A stretch of DNA of 23,574 bases from RUG14219 sp045538535 (GCA_045538535.1 JAZSRN010000011.1:1-23574), one strand, 5' to 3'; shown: positions 8,875 to 15,507, numbered from the stretch's first letter. Notes: a model not told the origin generated them from the sequence alone. Made by a program: numbers and translations.

Positions 8875-8880
8875 AGGAGA
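8875..8880 (+). promoter_or_regulatory. Shine-Dalgarno site that sets the infC start
   Basis: AGGAGA lies 7 nt before the in-frame ATA codon at 8888 and 58 nt before the first in-frame ATG at 8939, which has no comparable site. This placement argues for initiation at AUA. Confidence 0.7.
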
Positions 8881-8887
8881 TACGACA

Positions 8888-9436
8888 ATAGCTAACGATA
8901 CCAGAAACAATAGGGACAATAATAAAGAACAAATTATTATGAATGAACGTATTCGTTCAAAAGAGGTTCGATTGATTGATAATGAAGGTGAAAATCACGG
9001 TGTTGTGCCGACCTCAAAAGCTTTGCAAATGGCATATGATGCAGATTTAGATTTGGTATTGGTTAGTCCGGGTCAAAATCCACCTGTAGCTAAAATACTT
9101 GATTACGGAAAATATAAATACGAACTTGCTAAGCGCGCTAAAGAAGCGAAGAAAAAACAACATACTGTCGAAGTTAAAGAAGTGAAAGTTCGTTATAAAA
9201 TTGATACACACGATTACCAAGTACGTGTAAAAAGTATTGAAAAATTTATCTCTCAAGGTAATAAAGTTAAAGTTGTGGTTATGCTAAGAGGACGTGAAAT
9301 GCAGCATGCTGATTTAGCGTTTGAATTGGCTAATAGATTTTTAACAGATTTGCAAAATTCTCAAGTTACCGTTGAGAAAAAGCCTCAACTAGAAGGGCGT
9401 AACGTTACTATGTATTTGGTCGGTAGCGGAAATTAA
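8888..9436 (+). CDS. infC: Translation initiation factor IF-3
   Basis: IF-3 binds the 30S subunit, prevents premature joining of 50S and checks start-codon pairing. The N-domain signature NERIRSKEVRLID and the C-domain core (VKEVKVRYKIDTHDYQVR, VKVVVMLRGREMQH, VEKKPQLEGRNVTMYL) are unmistakable. The first ATG (8939) would give 165 residues but lacks a Shine-Dalgarno site. An ATA at 8888, in frame with no stop between, has AGGAGA 7 nt upstream and gives 182 residues with a basic/Asn-rich N-terminal extension. Non-AUG starts (AUU in E. coli) are an established device by which IF-3 represses its own translation, so an AUA start is plausible. The usual partners rpmI and rplT do not follow; a tRNA gene does. 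Confidence 0.95.
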   Translation: MANDTRNNRDNNKEQIIMNERIRSKEVRLIDNEGENHGVVPTSKALQMAYDADLDLVLVSPGQNPPVAKILDYGKYKYELAKRAKEAKKKQHTVEVKEVKVRYKIDTHDYQVRVKSIEKFISQGNKVKVVVMLRGREMQHADLAFELANRFLTDLQNSQVTVEKKPQLEGRNVTMYLVGSGN

Positions 9437-9445
9437 AAGTTTTTC

Positions 9446-9473
9446 TTGACTTTTGATATTGAGTATATACAAT
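9446..9473 (+). promoter_or_regulatory. Promoter of the tRNA-Phe gene
   Basis: TTGACT (9446-9451) and TACAAT (9468-9473) are 16 nt apart. It starts 10 nt after the infC stop, and the predicted transcript would begin about 60 nt before the mature tRNA 5' end. The leader contains a small hairpin (TGGCAA / TTGCCA). Confidence 0.6.
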
Positions 9474-9538
9474 AGAAAGTGTGGCAAGTGTAGCCTAGAG
9501 CGAGTTTGCCAATAGTAATAATTGAATATTATAAGTGT

Positions 9539-9614
9539 GCCGCGTTAGCTCAGTTGGTAGAGCAAGGGACTGAAAATCCCTGTGTCCTTGGTTCGATTCC
9601 GAGACGCGGCACCA
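9539..9614 (+). tRNA. tRNA-Phe (anticodon GAA)
   Basis: A complete 76-nt cloverleaf. The 7-bp acceptor stem GCCGCGT / ACGCGGC (9539-9545 with 9604-9610) is perfect. The D-arm contains AGCTCAGTTGGTAGAGC, the anticodon stem AGGGA/TCCCT flanks loop CTGAAAA with anticodon GAA, and the T-arm carries TTCGATT. The CCA end is encoded (9612-9614). A T6 run follows at once. The 3' end of this gene is repeated downstream. Confidence 0.98.
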
Positions 9615-9772
9615 CTTTTTTGCTTACAATTGGTGCGAAAAGATTTGCAGAGGGACTAGTGAGCCTTGTCTCGGAGCAAGGTAAAACCTTGCCCTCTCGA
9701 AAAACGATACTCAATCGTTTTTCTCGGCAGAGTGAGACGCGGCACCACTTTTTTGCTTAAATTAGTGCGAAA
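9601..9772 (+). repeat. Direct repeat of the tRNA-Phe 3' end flanking a 107-bp insert
   Basis: Bases 9601-9626 (last 14 nt of the tRNA, including CGCGGCACCA, plus the T6 run and GCTTA) are repeated exactly at 9734-9759; with one indel and one mismatch the match continues to 9640 and 9772. The copies are 133 bp apart. The stretch between them is rich in inverted repeats: GCAAGG/CCTTGC (9676-9681, 9687-9692), GAAAAACGAT/ATCGTTTTTC (9699-9708, 9714-9723) and an outer AGAGGG/CCCTCT (9649-9654, 9692-9697). The arrangement resembles an attL/attR pair around a tiny element, or a partial tandem duplication that captured a palindromic repeat. It has no coding capacity I trust. Confidence 0.8.
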
Positions 9773-9850
9773 TCTATTGTTTAAAATCGATCAAATACAA
9801 TTGATTGGTAATAAGTAACAAAAATTTTTATTTTTGGTTTTAATCTAAAC

Positions 9851-10702
9851 ATGAAAATATGTACTATAACTGCGAATTTTAATCCGTATTTTAAACAAAA
9901 TAATAGTCAGAAAAAGTTTTTTCCAGACAGTAATAACGTACATCGTGATGTAAACCAATATGATGCCATTTATTCTAATCCAATATGTGATGAATTTAAG
10001 CAAGAAACAAGAAAGAGTGGCATTATGGCGTTGCCGTCTGCTTTAAATGTACTCGATTCTTCGAACACTTTTGATGAGTTTGAAGAATATGATAAGACAG
10101 TAGCTAAAATAAATGATTCCTTATCTATTCTGGGAAAATTGTTTTCTGAAACAACCAAAGTGAAAGATTTGGATTCTAATAGCAGAGTTTTCGAAATTAT
10201 TAAAAAAGATTATCCCGAATTTGATGCGTGGCTCAAAAAGGTTGGTGACAGAACAGTTTATACCTTTAAAAGTTCAGAAACTGGTGAATTAGTTGGGATG
10301 TTAATCCCAAAGCTTGAATCGCAAGAAGAAATTGATTGTGTGCCCAAAATAGAATCAGATAGAGTTATGAAACTTTGCAGCATGGTAATAGATCCAGAAT
10401 ATAGAAGAGCTACTTGCGGATTACTTTTAATGTTTCAAGTATTAGATTATGCCGCAGAGAATAATGTTAAAGATATTTATTTTACTCGTTATCCAAAAGA
10501 ACATGATATTGTTATAAAATTTTTTGAACAATTTGGTTTTAAAGAGTATGGAAAAAATAGTAATGGGGAAATTGTTTATGTGCGTCATATTGATGAAGAT
10601 TCGGATGGTTTACGGTATGATTCAATTTTTAAATACACAAAACCAAGGCTTTCAGATAAGGTAATTGAAAAACTTATGCGGTTGTATGGTTCATCCATGT
10701 AG
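9851..10702 (+). CDS. GNAT-like acetyltransferase domain protein
   Basis: The 283-residue protein has an unrecognised N-terminal half (about 1-130, Asn/Lys-rich) and a C-terminal region (about 140-245) that resembles the GNAT N-acetyltransferase fold. The segment LCSMVIDPEYRRATCGLLLMFQVLDYA (core IDPEYRRATCG, 180-190) matches the beta4-loop-alpha3 acetyl-CoA site, where the usual pattern is R-G-x-G-x-G/A; here the first loop Gly positions read Arg and Thr, so binding may be weak or altered. FFEQFGFKEYG (224-234) matches the conserved helix/strand near the C-terminus of GNAT proteins. Substrate unknown. There is no Shine-Dalgarno site before the ATG; a TTTAAT hexamer ends 6 nt upstream, as at other probable leaderless genes in the window. 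Confidence 0.7.
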   Translation: MKICTITANFNPYFKQNNSQKKFFPDSNNVHRDVNQYDAIYSNPICDEFKQETRKSGIMALPSALNVLDSSNTFDEFEEYDKTVAKINDSLSILGKLFSETTKVKDLDSNSRVFEIIKKDYPEFDAWLKKVGDRTVYTFKSSETGELVGMLIPKLESQEEIDCVPKIESDRVMKLCSMVIDPEYRRATCGLLLMFQVLDYAAENNVKDIYFTRYPKEHDIVIKFFEQFGFKEYGKNSNGEIVYVRHIDEDSDGLRYDSIFKYTKPRLSDKVIEKLMRLYGSSM

Positions 10703-10722
10703 ATGTGATTTTTTAAATGTGC

Positions 10723-10751
10723 TTGATATTTGTTAAAAAATTTGATATATT
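10723..10751 (+). promoter_or_regulatory. Promoter upstream of the 41-residue ORF
   Basis: TTGATA (10723-10728), 17 nt, then TATATT (10746-10751). The -10 ends 6 nt before the ATG at 10758, so the expected first transcribed base is the A of that ATG. Confidence 0.55.
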
Positions 10752-10757
10752 GGGAAC

Positions 10758-10883
10758 ATGAAAAATATGTATTTGAATAGTATGGACATAGATTTTATGG
10801 AAAAAGTCGGGGGTTCAAAATTGCCCGAAACTCTTGCTATGACTGCATTTGCGCCTACGGGGGGGGGGGCAATCCAAGCGTAG
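10758..10883 (+). CDS. Possible 41-residue peptide ending at a G11 tract
   Basis: A short ORF beginning MKNMYLNSMDIDFMEKVGG and continuing SKLPETLAM, with GGG encoded by a run of 11 G (10859-10869) just before the end (AIQA, stop). A good promoter places it as a leaderless message. The Gly-Gly after a short N-terminal segment is reminiscent of double-glycine leader peptides of exported peptides, but no transporter/peptidase is nearby and the match is loose. A change of one base in the G tract would alter the C-terminus: 12 G would extend reading to a stop about 20 codons further. It could be a real small gene, the remnant of a longer one, or chance. Confidence 0.4.
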   Translation: MKNMYLNSMDIDFMEKVGGSKLPETLAMTAFAPTGGGAIQA

Positions 10884-10904
10884 AGCGGGTTTGCGCCTTA
10901 TTGG

Positions 10905-10964
10905 GTGCCTAAAACTCAGTAATATCAACGTTTTTAAAAACCTAATTGTTATGCAATTAGGCAC
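10905..10964 (+). promoter_or_regulatory. Overlapping alternative hairpins
   Basis: CCTAATTG (10941-10948) pairs with CAATTAGG (10954-10961) around a 5-nt loop. The same downstream arm also pairs, as TTAGGCAC (10957-10964), with GTGCCTAA (10905-10912). The two are mutually exclusive. The minus strand of the small hairpin has a T-run behind it (terminator-like); the plus strand has only CACTTT. Possibly a weak terminator of the short ORF upstream. Confidence 0.4.
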
Positions 10965-11029
10965 TTTGTCATGCGGAAATTTTGGGCGTGGAAGTCCGGA
11001 AGAAGATGGCGGTATTTGCCCCCCTCAAG

Positions 11030-11086
11030 CTCCCCCCAGAGGGGGGAGATACGGTATCGGTAAGCGTTCCTCCCCAGAGGGGGAGG
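11030..11086. repeat. Two GC-rich palindromes of one repeat family
   Basis: CTCCCCCC (11030-11037) and GGGGGGAG (11041-11048) flank AGA. About 20 bp on, CCTCCCC (11069-11075) and GGGGGAGG (11079-11086) again flank AGA. The shared core and high GC in an AT-rich genome mark them as copies of a dispersed palindromic repeat. Overlapping open frames across here only translate the repeats. Confidence 0.65.
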
Positions 11087-11107
11087 TTAGGTGGGGTACA
11101 GTCCCTC

Positions 11108-11245
11108 TGTCATCGCGCACATGTTGCGCGATCTGTATTCACCGACATAGTTGAAAAGAGATCGCGGAATAAATTTGTCACATCGCTCGCGTTAAACGGA
11201 TACGGCTCTGCCTTTCATCCTCCGCTCGCTCGTTCCGCGATGACA
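11108..11245. repeat. MITE-like element with terminal inverted repeats
   Basis: A 138-bp GC-richer stretch bounded by TGTCATCGCG (11108-11117) and its exact complement CGCGATGACA (11236-11245). Inside, ATCGCGCA (11112-11119) pairs with TGCGCGAT (11125-11132), and ATCGCGG near 11161 can pair with CCGCGAT at the right end. It has no coding potential and looks like a non-autonomous palindromic element; the termini resemble the GTCATTGCGAGC-type repeats common in bacterial intergenic regions. With the palindromes at 11030-11086 it fills the gene-poor stretch 10884-11293. Confidence 0.6.
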
Positions 11246-11293
11246 AGTAAAGAATAGCAGTAGTACAAATAAATAAAGAAAGGTAAAAACACT

Positions 11294-12391
11294 ATGAAGA
11301 AAAAATTGAAAGCATTTACTTTAGCAGAAGTCTTAATCACCCTAGCAATCGTAGGTGTTGTGGCGGCGATTACGATGCCGGCATTGATTGCGAATATTCA
11401 AGAACGAGTTAAGACCGCTCGTATTCAAAATATTACTCAAAAATTCGGCAAAGCAACGGATAAGATGAAATCTTTGTCAACCTTAGGCGGTTACGCAACA
11501 ACAATGGATTTTGTAAACGAATTACAAAAACACCTCAAAATAGCAAAAGTCTGCGATAACCAACATCTAGCCGAATGCTGGCCAACCGAGAAGGTAATCA
11601 TAAACGACGAAGGCAAAGAATGGGAAATCTCCAAAACTCCAACGGGCAAACAACTAAAAATGACAAACGATGACACCCATGAATACGGTGATACTGTAGG
11701 TATTGTGACTGCAGACGGTACCGCGATGATATTAACCTACAACACCAAATGCGATATTGATGAAAAACCAGTGACTTGGTCAAACAATCAATCAAGCACA
11801 TCCGGTTGCGTAGCAGCGGTATTTGACTGGAATGGAAGTAAAATGCCAAATAAACTATCCAATGACGTCATAACATTTAATGCTGGCGGTCTCGGCCAAT
11901 CTTGTGCTTTTGAAATCAATGGCGGATGTTTCAAAGCCTTGCAAGCCGCAAATAAACCTCTTACTTATGCAGAATGTACAGCCCAAAAAGATGCCCTTAG
12001 TCTTGATTATTGTTGTTCCTCTGGTTTTTGTTCAAATCATGATTACTTCGCCGGTGCCGTCGCAATGTGTGGAGGAAAATCTAAAATGGCAAGCGCTGCA
12101 GATCTAGCCGCAATAGCAAGTGAAATATATGGAACTACGATAGGAGCAGAATCAAATCTAATAAGCTCTGCCGGCAAAACATACAACGCATCTATCGGAG
12201 CTAAGTATGGCTTCCCAGATGCAAAAACTGCGTCGTTTCGGATTTGGTCTTCTACGCGTGAAGATGTTTTTGGTAACCTCGCATACGCACGTGAATTCTA
12301 CTCTGCGTCTTCGTATTATGGTGACCACGTCCATAATTCGCACACATTTGCTCGCTACCGTAGCGATGCCTTAGTATTGTGTAAAGAGTAG
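11294..12391 (+). CDS. Large type IV pilin-like protein with C-type-lectin-like C-terminus
   Basis: A 365-residue prepilin-like protein. The N-terminus is a short basic leader (MKKKLKA) and the class III signal FTLAEVLITLAIVGVVAAIT: after cleavage before Phe8 the conserved Glu sits at +5 and the hydrophobic helix follows. The -1 residue is Ala, not the usual Gly. The body is unusually long for a pilin and Cys-rich (for example LDYCCSSGFCS). The C-terminal part has AGAVAMCGG, then a helix, then FRIWSSTRED and a final R-S-D-A-L-V-L-C, the layout of DUF1566/FGE-type C-type-lectin-like domains. Likely a minor pilin or pseudopilin displaying an adhesive domain, processed by a PilD-type peptidase not in the window. 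AAAGG lies about 10 nt before the ATG. Its plus strand is A/C-rich, unlike the T/G-rich neighbours, suggesting transfer or inversion. Confidence 0.85.
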   Translation: MKKKLKAFTLAEVLITLAIVGVVAAITMPALIANIQERVKTARIQNITQKFGKATDKMKSLSTLGGYATTMDFVNELQKHLKIAKVCDNQHLAECWPTEKVIINDEGKEWEISKTPTGKQLKMTNDDTHEYGDTVGIVTADGTAMILTYNTKCDIDEKPVTWSNNQSSTSGCVAAVFDWNGSKMPNKLSNDVITFNAGGLGQSCAFEINGGCFKALQAANKPLTYAECTAQKDALSLDYCCSSGFCSNHDYFAGAVAMCGGKSKMASAADLAAIASEIYGTTIGAESNLISSAGKTYNASIGAKYGFPDAKTASFRIWSSTREDVFGNLAYAREFYSASSYYGDHVHNSHTFARYRSDALVLCKE

Positions 12392-12428
12392 TCAAATAGT
12401 TTTTCGTTATAGCAAATATCAAAAAATA

Positions 12429-12460
12429 AACCCGAGTTTGGCAGATGCTGAACTCGGGTT
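12429..12460. terminator. Hairpin terminator after the pilin gene
   Basis: AACCCGAGTT (12429-12438) and AACTCGGGTT (12451-12460) form a perfect 10-bp stem with a 12-nt loop. The plus-strand tail (GTAACTTT) is weak; the minus-strand tail (TATTTTTT) is strong. It lies 37 nt after the pilin stop. Confidence 0.65.
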
Positions 12461-12500
12461 GTAACTTTAGAATTTCCAATGCCCTCAGTGTCTTGCGTGC

Positions 12501-12528
12501 TTTACTTTTTGCCTTTTTATAATATAAT
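12501..12528 (+). promoter_or_regulatory. Promoter of fabD-fabG
   Basis: TTTACT (12501-12506), 16 nt, TATAAT (12523-12528). A second TATAAT overlaps at 12518-12523. Transcription would begin near 12535, 30 nt before fabD. Confidence 0.55.
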
Positions 12529-12564
12529 TAATTCAGAGAGTTTTTTAAATTAGAGGGATATATT

Positions 12565-13512
12565 ATGACTAAAAAAATTGCTTTTTTATTCCCGGGACAA
12601 GGGGCTCAAGCCGTTGGTATGGGAAAAGATTTGTACGAAACTTTTAGTAGTGCAAAAAATGTTTATGATTGTGCAGATTCAGTTTTAGGTAAATCGGTTT
12701 CGTCTCTTTGCTTTGAAGGGCCGGAAGATAGCTTGAAACAAACTGTGAACACTCAACCTTGTATTGTTACAACTTCTATTGCAGCAATGGAGGCGTTAAA
12801 ATCTTGTATTGATATTAAGCCAGATTATGTTGCGGGGCACAGTTTGGGTGAATATTGCGCTATGCATGCTGCTGGTGTAATGGATTTGGAAACAACATTG
12901 AAGGCTATTCAAAAAAGAGCTGATTTAATGGGTGCGACAAAAGGTGGTGCTATGGCTGCGGTTTTGAATGCTTCGGAAGAAGTGCTTAAGGCTGGTTTGG
13001 AAGAAGGTTCGAAAGTCGGATATGTTGATGTTGCGAACTATAATTCTCCGGCACAAGTTGTTATTACAGGTGCTGAAGATGCGGTTAAGGCTACTTCTGA
13101 TTATCTTTTGGCTAACGGGGTAAGAAGAGTTGTACCGCTTGCCGTTTCGGGTGCTTTTCACTCTAAATTTATGGAAAATGCCGGTAAAGAGTTTGAAAAA
13201 TTTGTTTCATCTTTGAGTTTGAACAATGCCTCAGTGCCGGTAATTACAAACGTTGACGCGACTGAAACTATGGAAAGTGCTGATTTTGTTTGTAAAATGC
13301 CTAAACAAATTTATTCGTCAGTTTATTGGACACAAACTATTCAAAAAATGGTTGAAAATGGTGTGGAAATTTTTGTTGAAATCGGGCCGGGCAAGGTTCT
13401 TGCCGGTTTAAATAAGAAAATCGCGCCAGAGGCAAAAGTTTTGAATGTTTTTGATAAAGACTCATTAGAAAGTACAGTTAGTGAATTAAAGGAGATGCTA
13501 TGTCTGAAATAA
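12565..13512 (+). CDS. fabD: Malonyl-CoA:ACP transacylase
   Basis: Transfers malonyl from CoA to acyl carrier protein to supply fatty-acid elongation (type II FAS, cytoplasm). The 315 residues carry all family landmarks: FPGQGAQ (9-15), the nucleophile elbow GHSLGE with Ser93, the malonyl-carboxylate-binding Arg118 (QKRADLM), and the catalytic His199 in SGAFHS. GAGGGA precedes the ATG. The last 13 bases overlap fabG in another frame, so the pair is co-transcribed and probably translationally coupled. fabH, fabF and acpP, often adjacent, are not in the window. Confidence 0.98.
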   Translation: MTKKIAFLFPGQGAQAVGMGKDLYETFSSAKNVYDCADSVLGKSVSSLCFEGPEDSLKQTVNTQPCIVTTSIAAMEALKSCIDIKPDYVAGHSLGEYCAMHAAGVMDLETTLKAIQKRADLMGATKGGAMAAVLNASEEVLKAGLEEGSKVGYVDVANYNSPAQVVITGAEDAVKATSDYLLANGVRRVVPLAVSGAFHSKFMENAGKEFEKFVSSLSLNNASVPVITNVDATETMESADFVCKMPKQIYSSVYWTQTIQKMVENGVEIFVEIGPGKVLAGLNKKIAPEAKVLNVFDKDSLESTVSELKEMLCLK

Positions 13513-14234
13513 GAAAAGTTGCGCTTGTAACAGGTGGTTCAAGAGGTATCGGCAAAGCTTGTGCAATCGAGCTTGCTAAAGCCGGTTGTGATGTTGTTAT
13601 CAATTATGCCGGTAACGTTGATGCTGCAAATCAAACGGTTGAAGAAATTAAAGCGCTTGGAGTAAATGCTGAAGCTTGCAAGTTTGATGTTTCTAACCAA
13701 GATGAAGTTAATGAAAGTGTTGCAAAAATTATTGAAAAATACGGAAGAATTGATGTTTTGGTAAATAATGCCGGAATTACTCGTGATGATTTGTTTATTA
13801 GAATGGATGCGGACAAATGGAATGCTGTTATTAATACAAACTTAAATAGTGCATTTTATGTTTCAAAACCGGTTGTAAAATTGATGATGAAACAACGTTC
13901 CGGTGCAATTATTAATACAACTTCGGTTGTAGGTTTGTACGGTAACCCTGGACAAGCAAATTATTCGGCAGCTAAGGCAGGGCTTGTTGGTTTTACAAAA
14001 TCATTGGCAAAAGAACTTGGTTCGCGCGGAGTTAGAGTTAACGCGGTTGCACCTGGATTTATTGCTACTGATATGACCAAAGATTTGGGCAACACTGATG
14101 AATATATGAAAATGATTCCGCTAAAACGTATGGGTGAAGCTCAAGATATTGCAAAAGCTGTGAAATTCCTTGCGCTTGATGCTGATTATGTGACTGGCCA
14201 AGTGTTGCAAGTTGATGGCGGTTTGATTATCTAA
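13500..14234 (+). CDS. fabG: 3-oxoacyl-ACP reductase
   Basis: NADPH-dependent reductase of the first reduction step of fatty-acid elongation (3-oxoacyl-ACP to 3-hydroxyacyl-ACP). The 244 residues form a classical short-chain dehydrogenase: cofactor loop TGGSRGIG (11-18), NNAG (89-92), the catalytic tetrad Asn114, Ser142, Tyr155, Lys159 (in SVVGLYG and YSAAK), and the C-terminal VTGQVLQVDGG that marks FabG. AAGGAG lies about 6 nt before the ATG, inside the end of fabD. A strong terminator follows, so the unit is just fabD-fabG. Confidence 0.97.
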   Translation: MSEIRKVALVTGGSRGIGKACAIELAKAGCDVVINYAGNVDAANQTVEEIKALGVNAEACKFDVSNQDEVNESVAKIIEKYGRIDVLVNNAGITRDDLFIRMDADKWNAVINTNLNSAFYVSKPVVKLMMKQRSGAIINTTSVVGLYGNPGQANYSAAKAGLVGFTKSLAKELGSRGVRVNAVAPGFIATDMTKDLGNTDEYMKMIPLKRMGEAQDIAKAVKFLALDADYVTGQVLQVDGGLII

Positions 14235-14257
14235 ATTTATTAGCTTTAATTATAGTG

Positions 14258-14290
14258 AAAAAGGCAACGAATATATCGTTGCCCTTTTTT
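14258..14290 (+). terminator. Terminator of fabD-fabG, bidirectional
   Basis: GGCAACGA (14263-14270) pairs with TCGTTGCC (14276-14283) around a 5-nt loop, followed by a T6 run and preceded by an A5 run. It can also serve the convergent gene ending at 14310. Confidence 0.9.
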
Positions 14291-14309
14291 ATATGTTTAA
14301 AACTCAGTT

Positions 14310-15395
14310 TTAGTTTTGTTTTGTTTCGATATAATTTGTGTTCGGGATGTATTCTCCGGATGAAGTTACATCAATTTTGTTGATTAAATTAGCTCTTTTT
14401 TTGCGGTAAAGCATGTCTACAAACGCTTCCAGTCTGGTAATAAATCCGGCTTCGCCCGTTTGTTCGTCAATTGTAAGATTTAAGAGCGGTTTGTTGAATT
14501 TTTTTGCGCGTCTTGTAATTCTTTCAATCATTAGAGAATCAGGGCCACAACCGAATGCCGTAATTGTAATTATGCCGTCTATTTTTTGGTCTTTAAGGTA
14601 ATGTCCTGCGGCACCGGTCATTTCGTATTCGTTTGCCCAATAAATTTCTTGACCTAATGATTTTATTCCGTCTTCCATTTGTTCTTTAGATAACTGGAGT
14701 GACGAATATACTTTTGCGTCCATTTTTTCTAATTTTTCAAAAGCTTTCATTGATGTTAAATCGTCAAAAATATTATAGCCATGTGAAATTAGTGCAATTG
14801 ATATCGGATATTCTTTATTTTGATTTTCAATAAATACTTTACCTTGCAATGCGTAACTCATAGCTTTTTTATAGCTCATGCCGGATTTTGTCATAATATA
14901 AAAGTTGTTATATGTTCTCCAGCCGGCTTTTGAGGCTTTTTTAATCCTTTCTTCATCCGTAATGCCAAATGGTGCAACAGTAGCTTTTAAAAACTTGTAT
15001 AACCCTTGGTTTTTTTCAGATTTGTCTAAGGTTGGTTCGATTAGTGTGAATGGTTGCTTTACTACGTTTCTTATCAAATCAGGCAGGCCTCTGATTTTTG
15101 AACAGTTATAAATTTTGTAATCTATTGATTGTAGTGACGGTACCAGAATTTTGTCTATGCCTTTTGATAATAAGTTTAGTACGTGGCCTACATAAACCTT
15201 TATAGGTAGACAAGTTTCGGTTACAACTAGTGCAGAACCGTTTGAAAGGGTTTCTTTTGTTGTAACGTCTGAAAGTACAATTTTTATACCTAAATCGGTA
15301 AAAAAGCCGTAATAAAAAGGGTAATTGTGATAAAATGACATCGCTCTCGGTATACCGATAACGTTTTCATTTTTAATTTCTTTAATGTTTTCCAC
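14310..15395 (-). CDS. DUF2229 / acyl-CoA dehydratase activase-related protein
   Basis: The 361-residue product matches the DUF2229 module found fused to, or near, BadF/HgdC-type ATPase activators of 2-hydroxyacyl-CoA dehydratases. It has the early IGIPRAMSFYHNYPF block, then cysteines in TETCLPIK (Cys62), YNCSKIRGLPD (Cys98) and ITAFGCGPDSL (Cys283) that could hold an iron-sulfur cluster, and the conserved DEQTGEAGFITRLEAFVD. It stands alone: neither an activator ATPase nor dehydratase subunits are in the window, so its reaction is unclear. The start is a GTG at 15395 with GGAG 7 nt upstream; the first in-frame ATG is 18 codons later and would cut the conserved first block. Family assignment is from memory of these motifs. 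Confidence 0.8.
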   Translation of the reverse strand: MENIKEIKNENVIGIPRAMSFYHNYPFYYGFFTDLGIKIVLSDVTTKETLSNGSALVVTETCLPIKVYVGHVLNLLSKGIDKILVPSLQSIDYKIYNCSKIRGLPDLIRNVVKQPFTLIEPTLDKSEKNQGLYKFLKATVAPFGITDEERIKKASKAGWRTYNNFYIMTKSGMSYKKAMSYALQGKVFIENQNKEYPISIALISHGYNIFDDLTSMKAFEKLEKMDAKVYSSLQLSKEQMEDGIKSLGQEIYWANEYEMTGAAGHYLKDQKIDGIITITAFGCGPDSLMIERITRRAKKFNKPLLNLTIDEQTGEAGFITRLEAFVDMLYRKKRANLINKIDVTSSGEYIPNTNYIETKQN

Positions 15396-15469
15396 GTTCG
15401 TCTCCTAATCAATATAATATCTATATAATACGCTTTAAATTTTAAAAAACCAGTTTATATTAACATTTC

Positions 15470-15498
15470 TTGACGTTCCTTTTTTATTGTCATATTAT
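15470..15498 (+). promoter_or_regulatory. Promoter giving a near-leaderless message
   Basis: TTGACG (15470-15475), 17 nt, TATTAT (15493-15498). The -10 ends 9 nt before the ATG at 15508, so the leader would be 0-3 nt; no Shine-Dalgarno site is present. Confidence 0.65.
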
Positions 15499-15507
15499 TG
15501 AATCATT

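Noticed and set aside
9506..9760. 84-residue open frame
   Set aside because: It runs through the whole tRNA-Phe gene and the direct repeat; no start signal.
10849..11257. Two overlapping plus-strand open frames of about 100 and 90 residues
   Set aside because: They translate GC-rich palindromic repeats, differ in frame over the same DNA and have no ribosome-binding sites.
12230..12391. Pilin C-terminus as the variable region of a diversity-generating retroelement
   Set aside because: The C-type-lectin-like end resembles such targets, but no reverse transcriptase and no template repeat of this segment are seen in the window.
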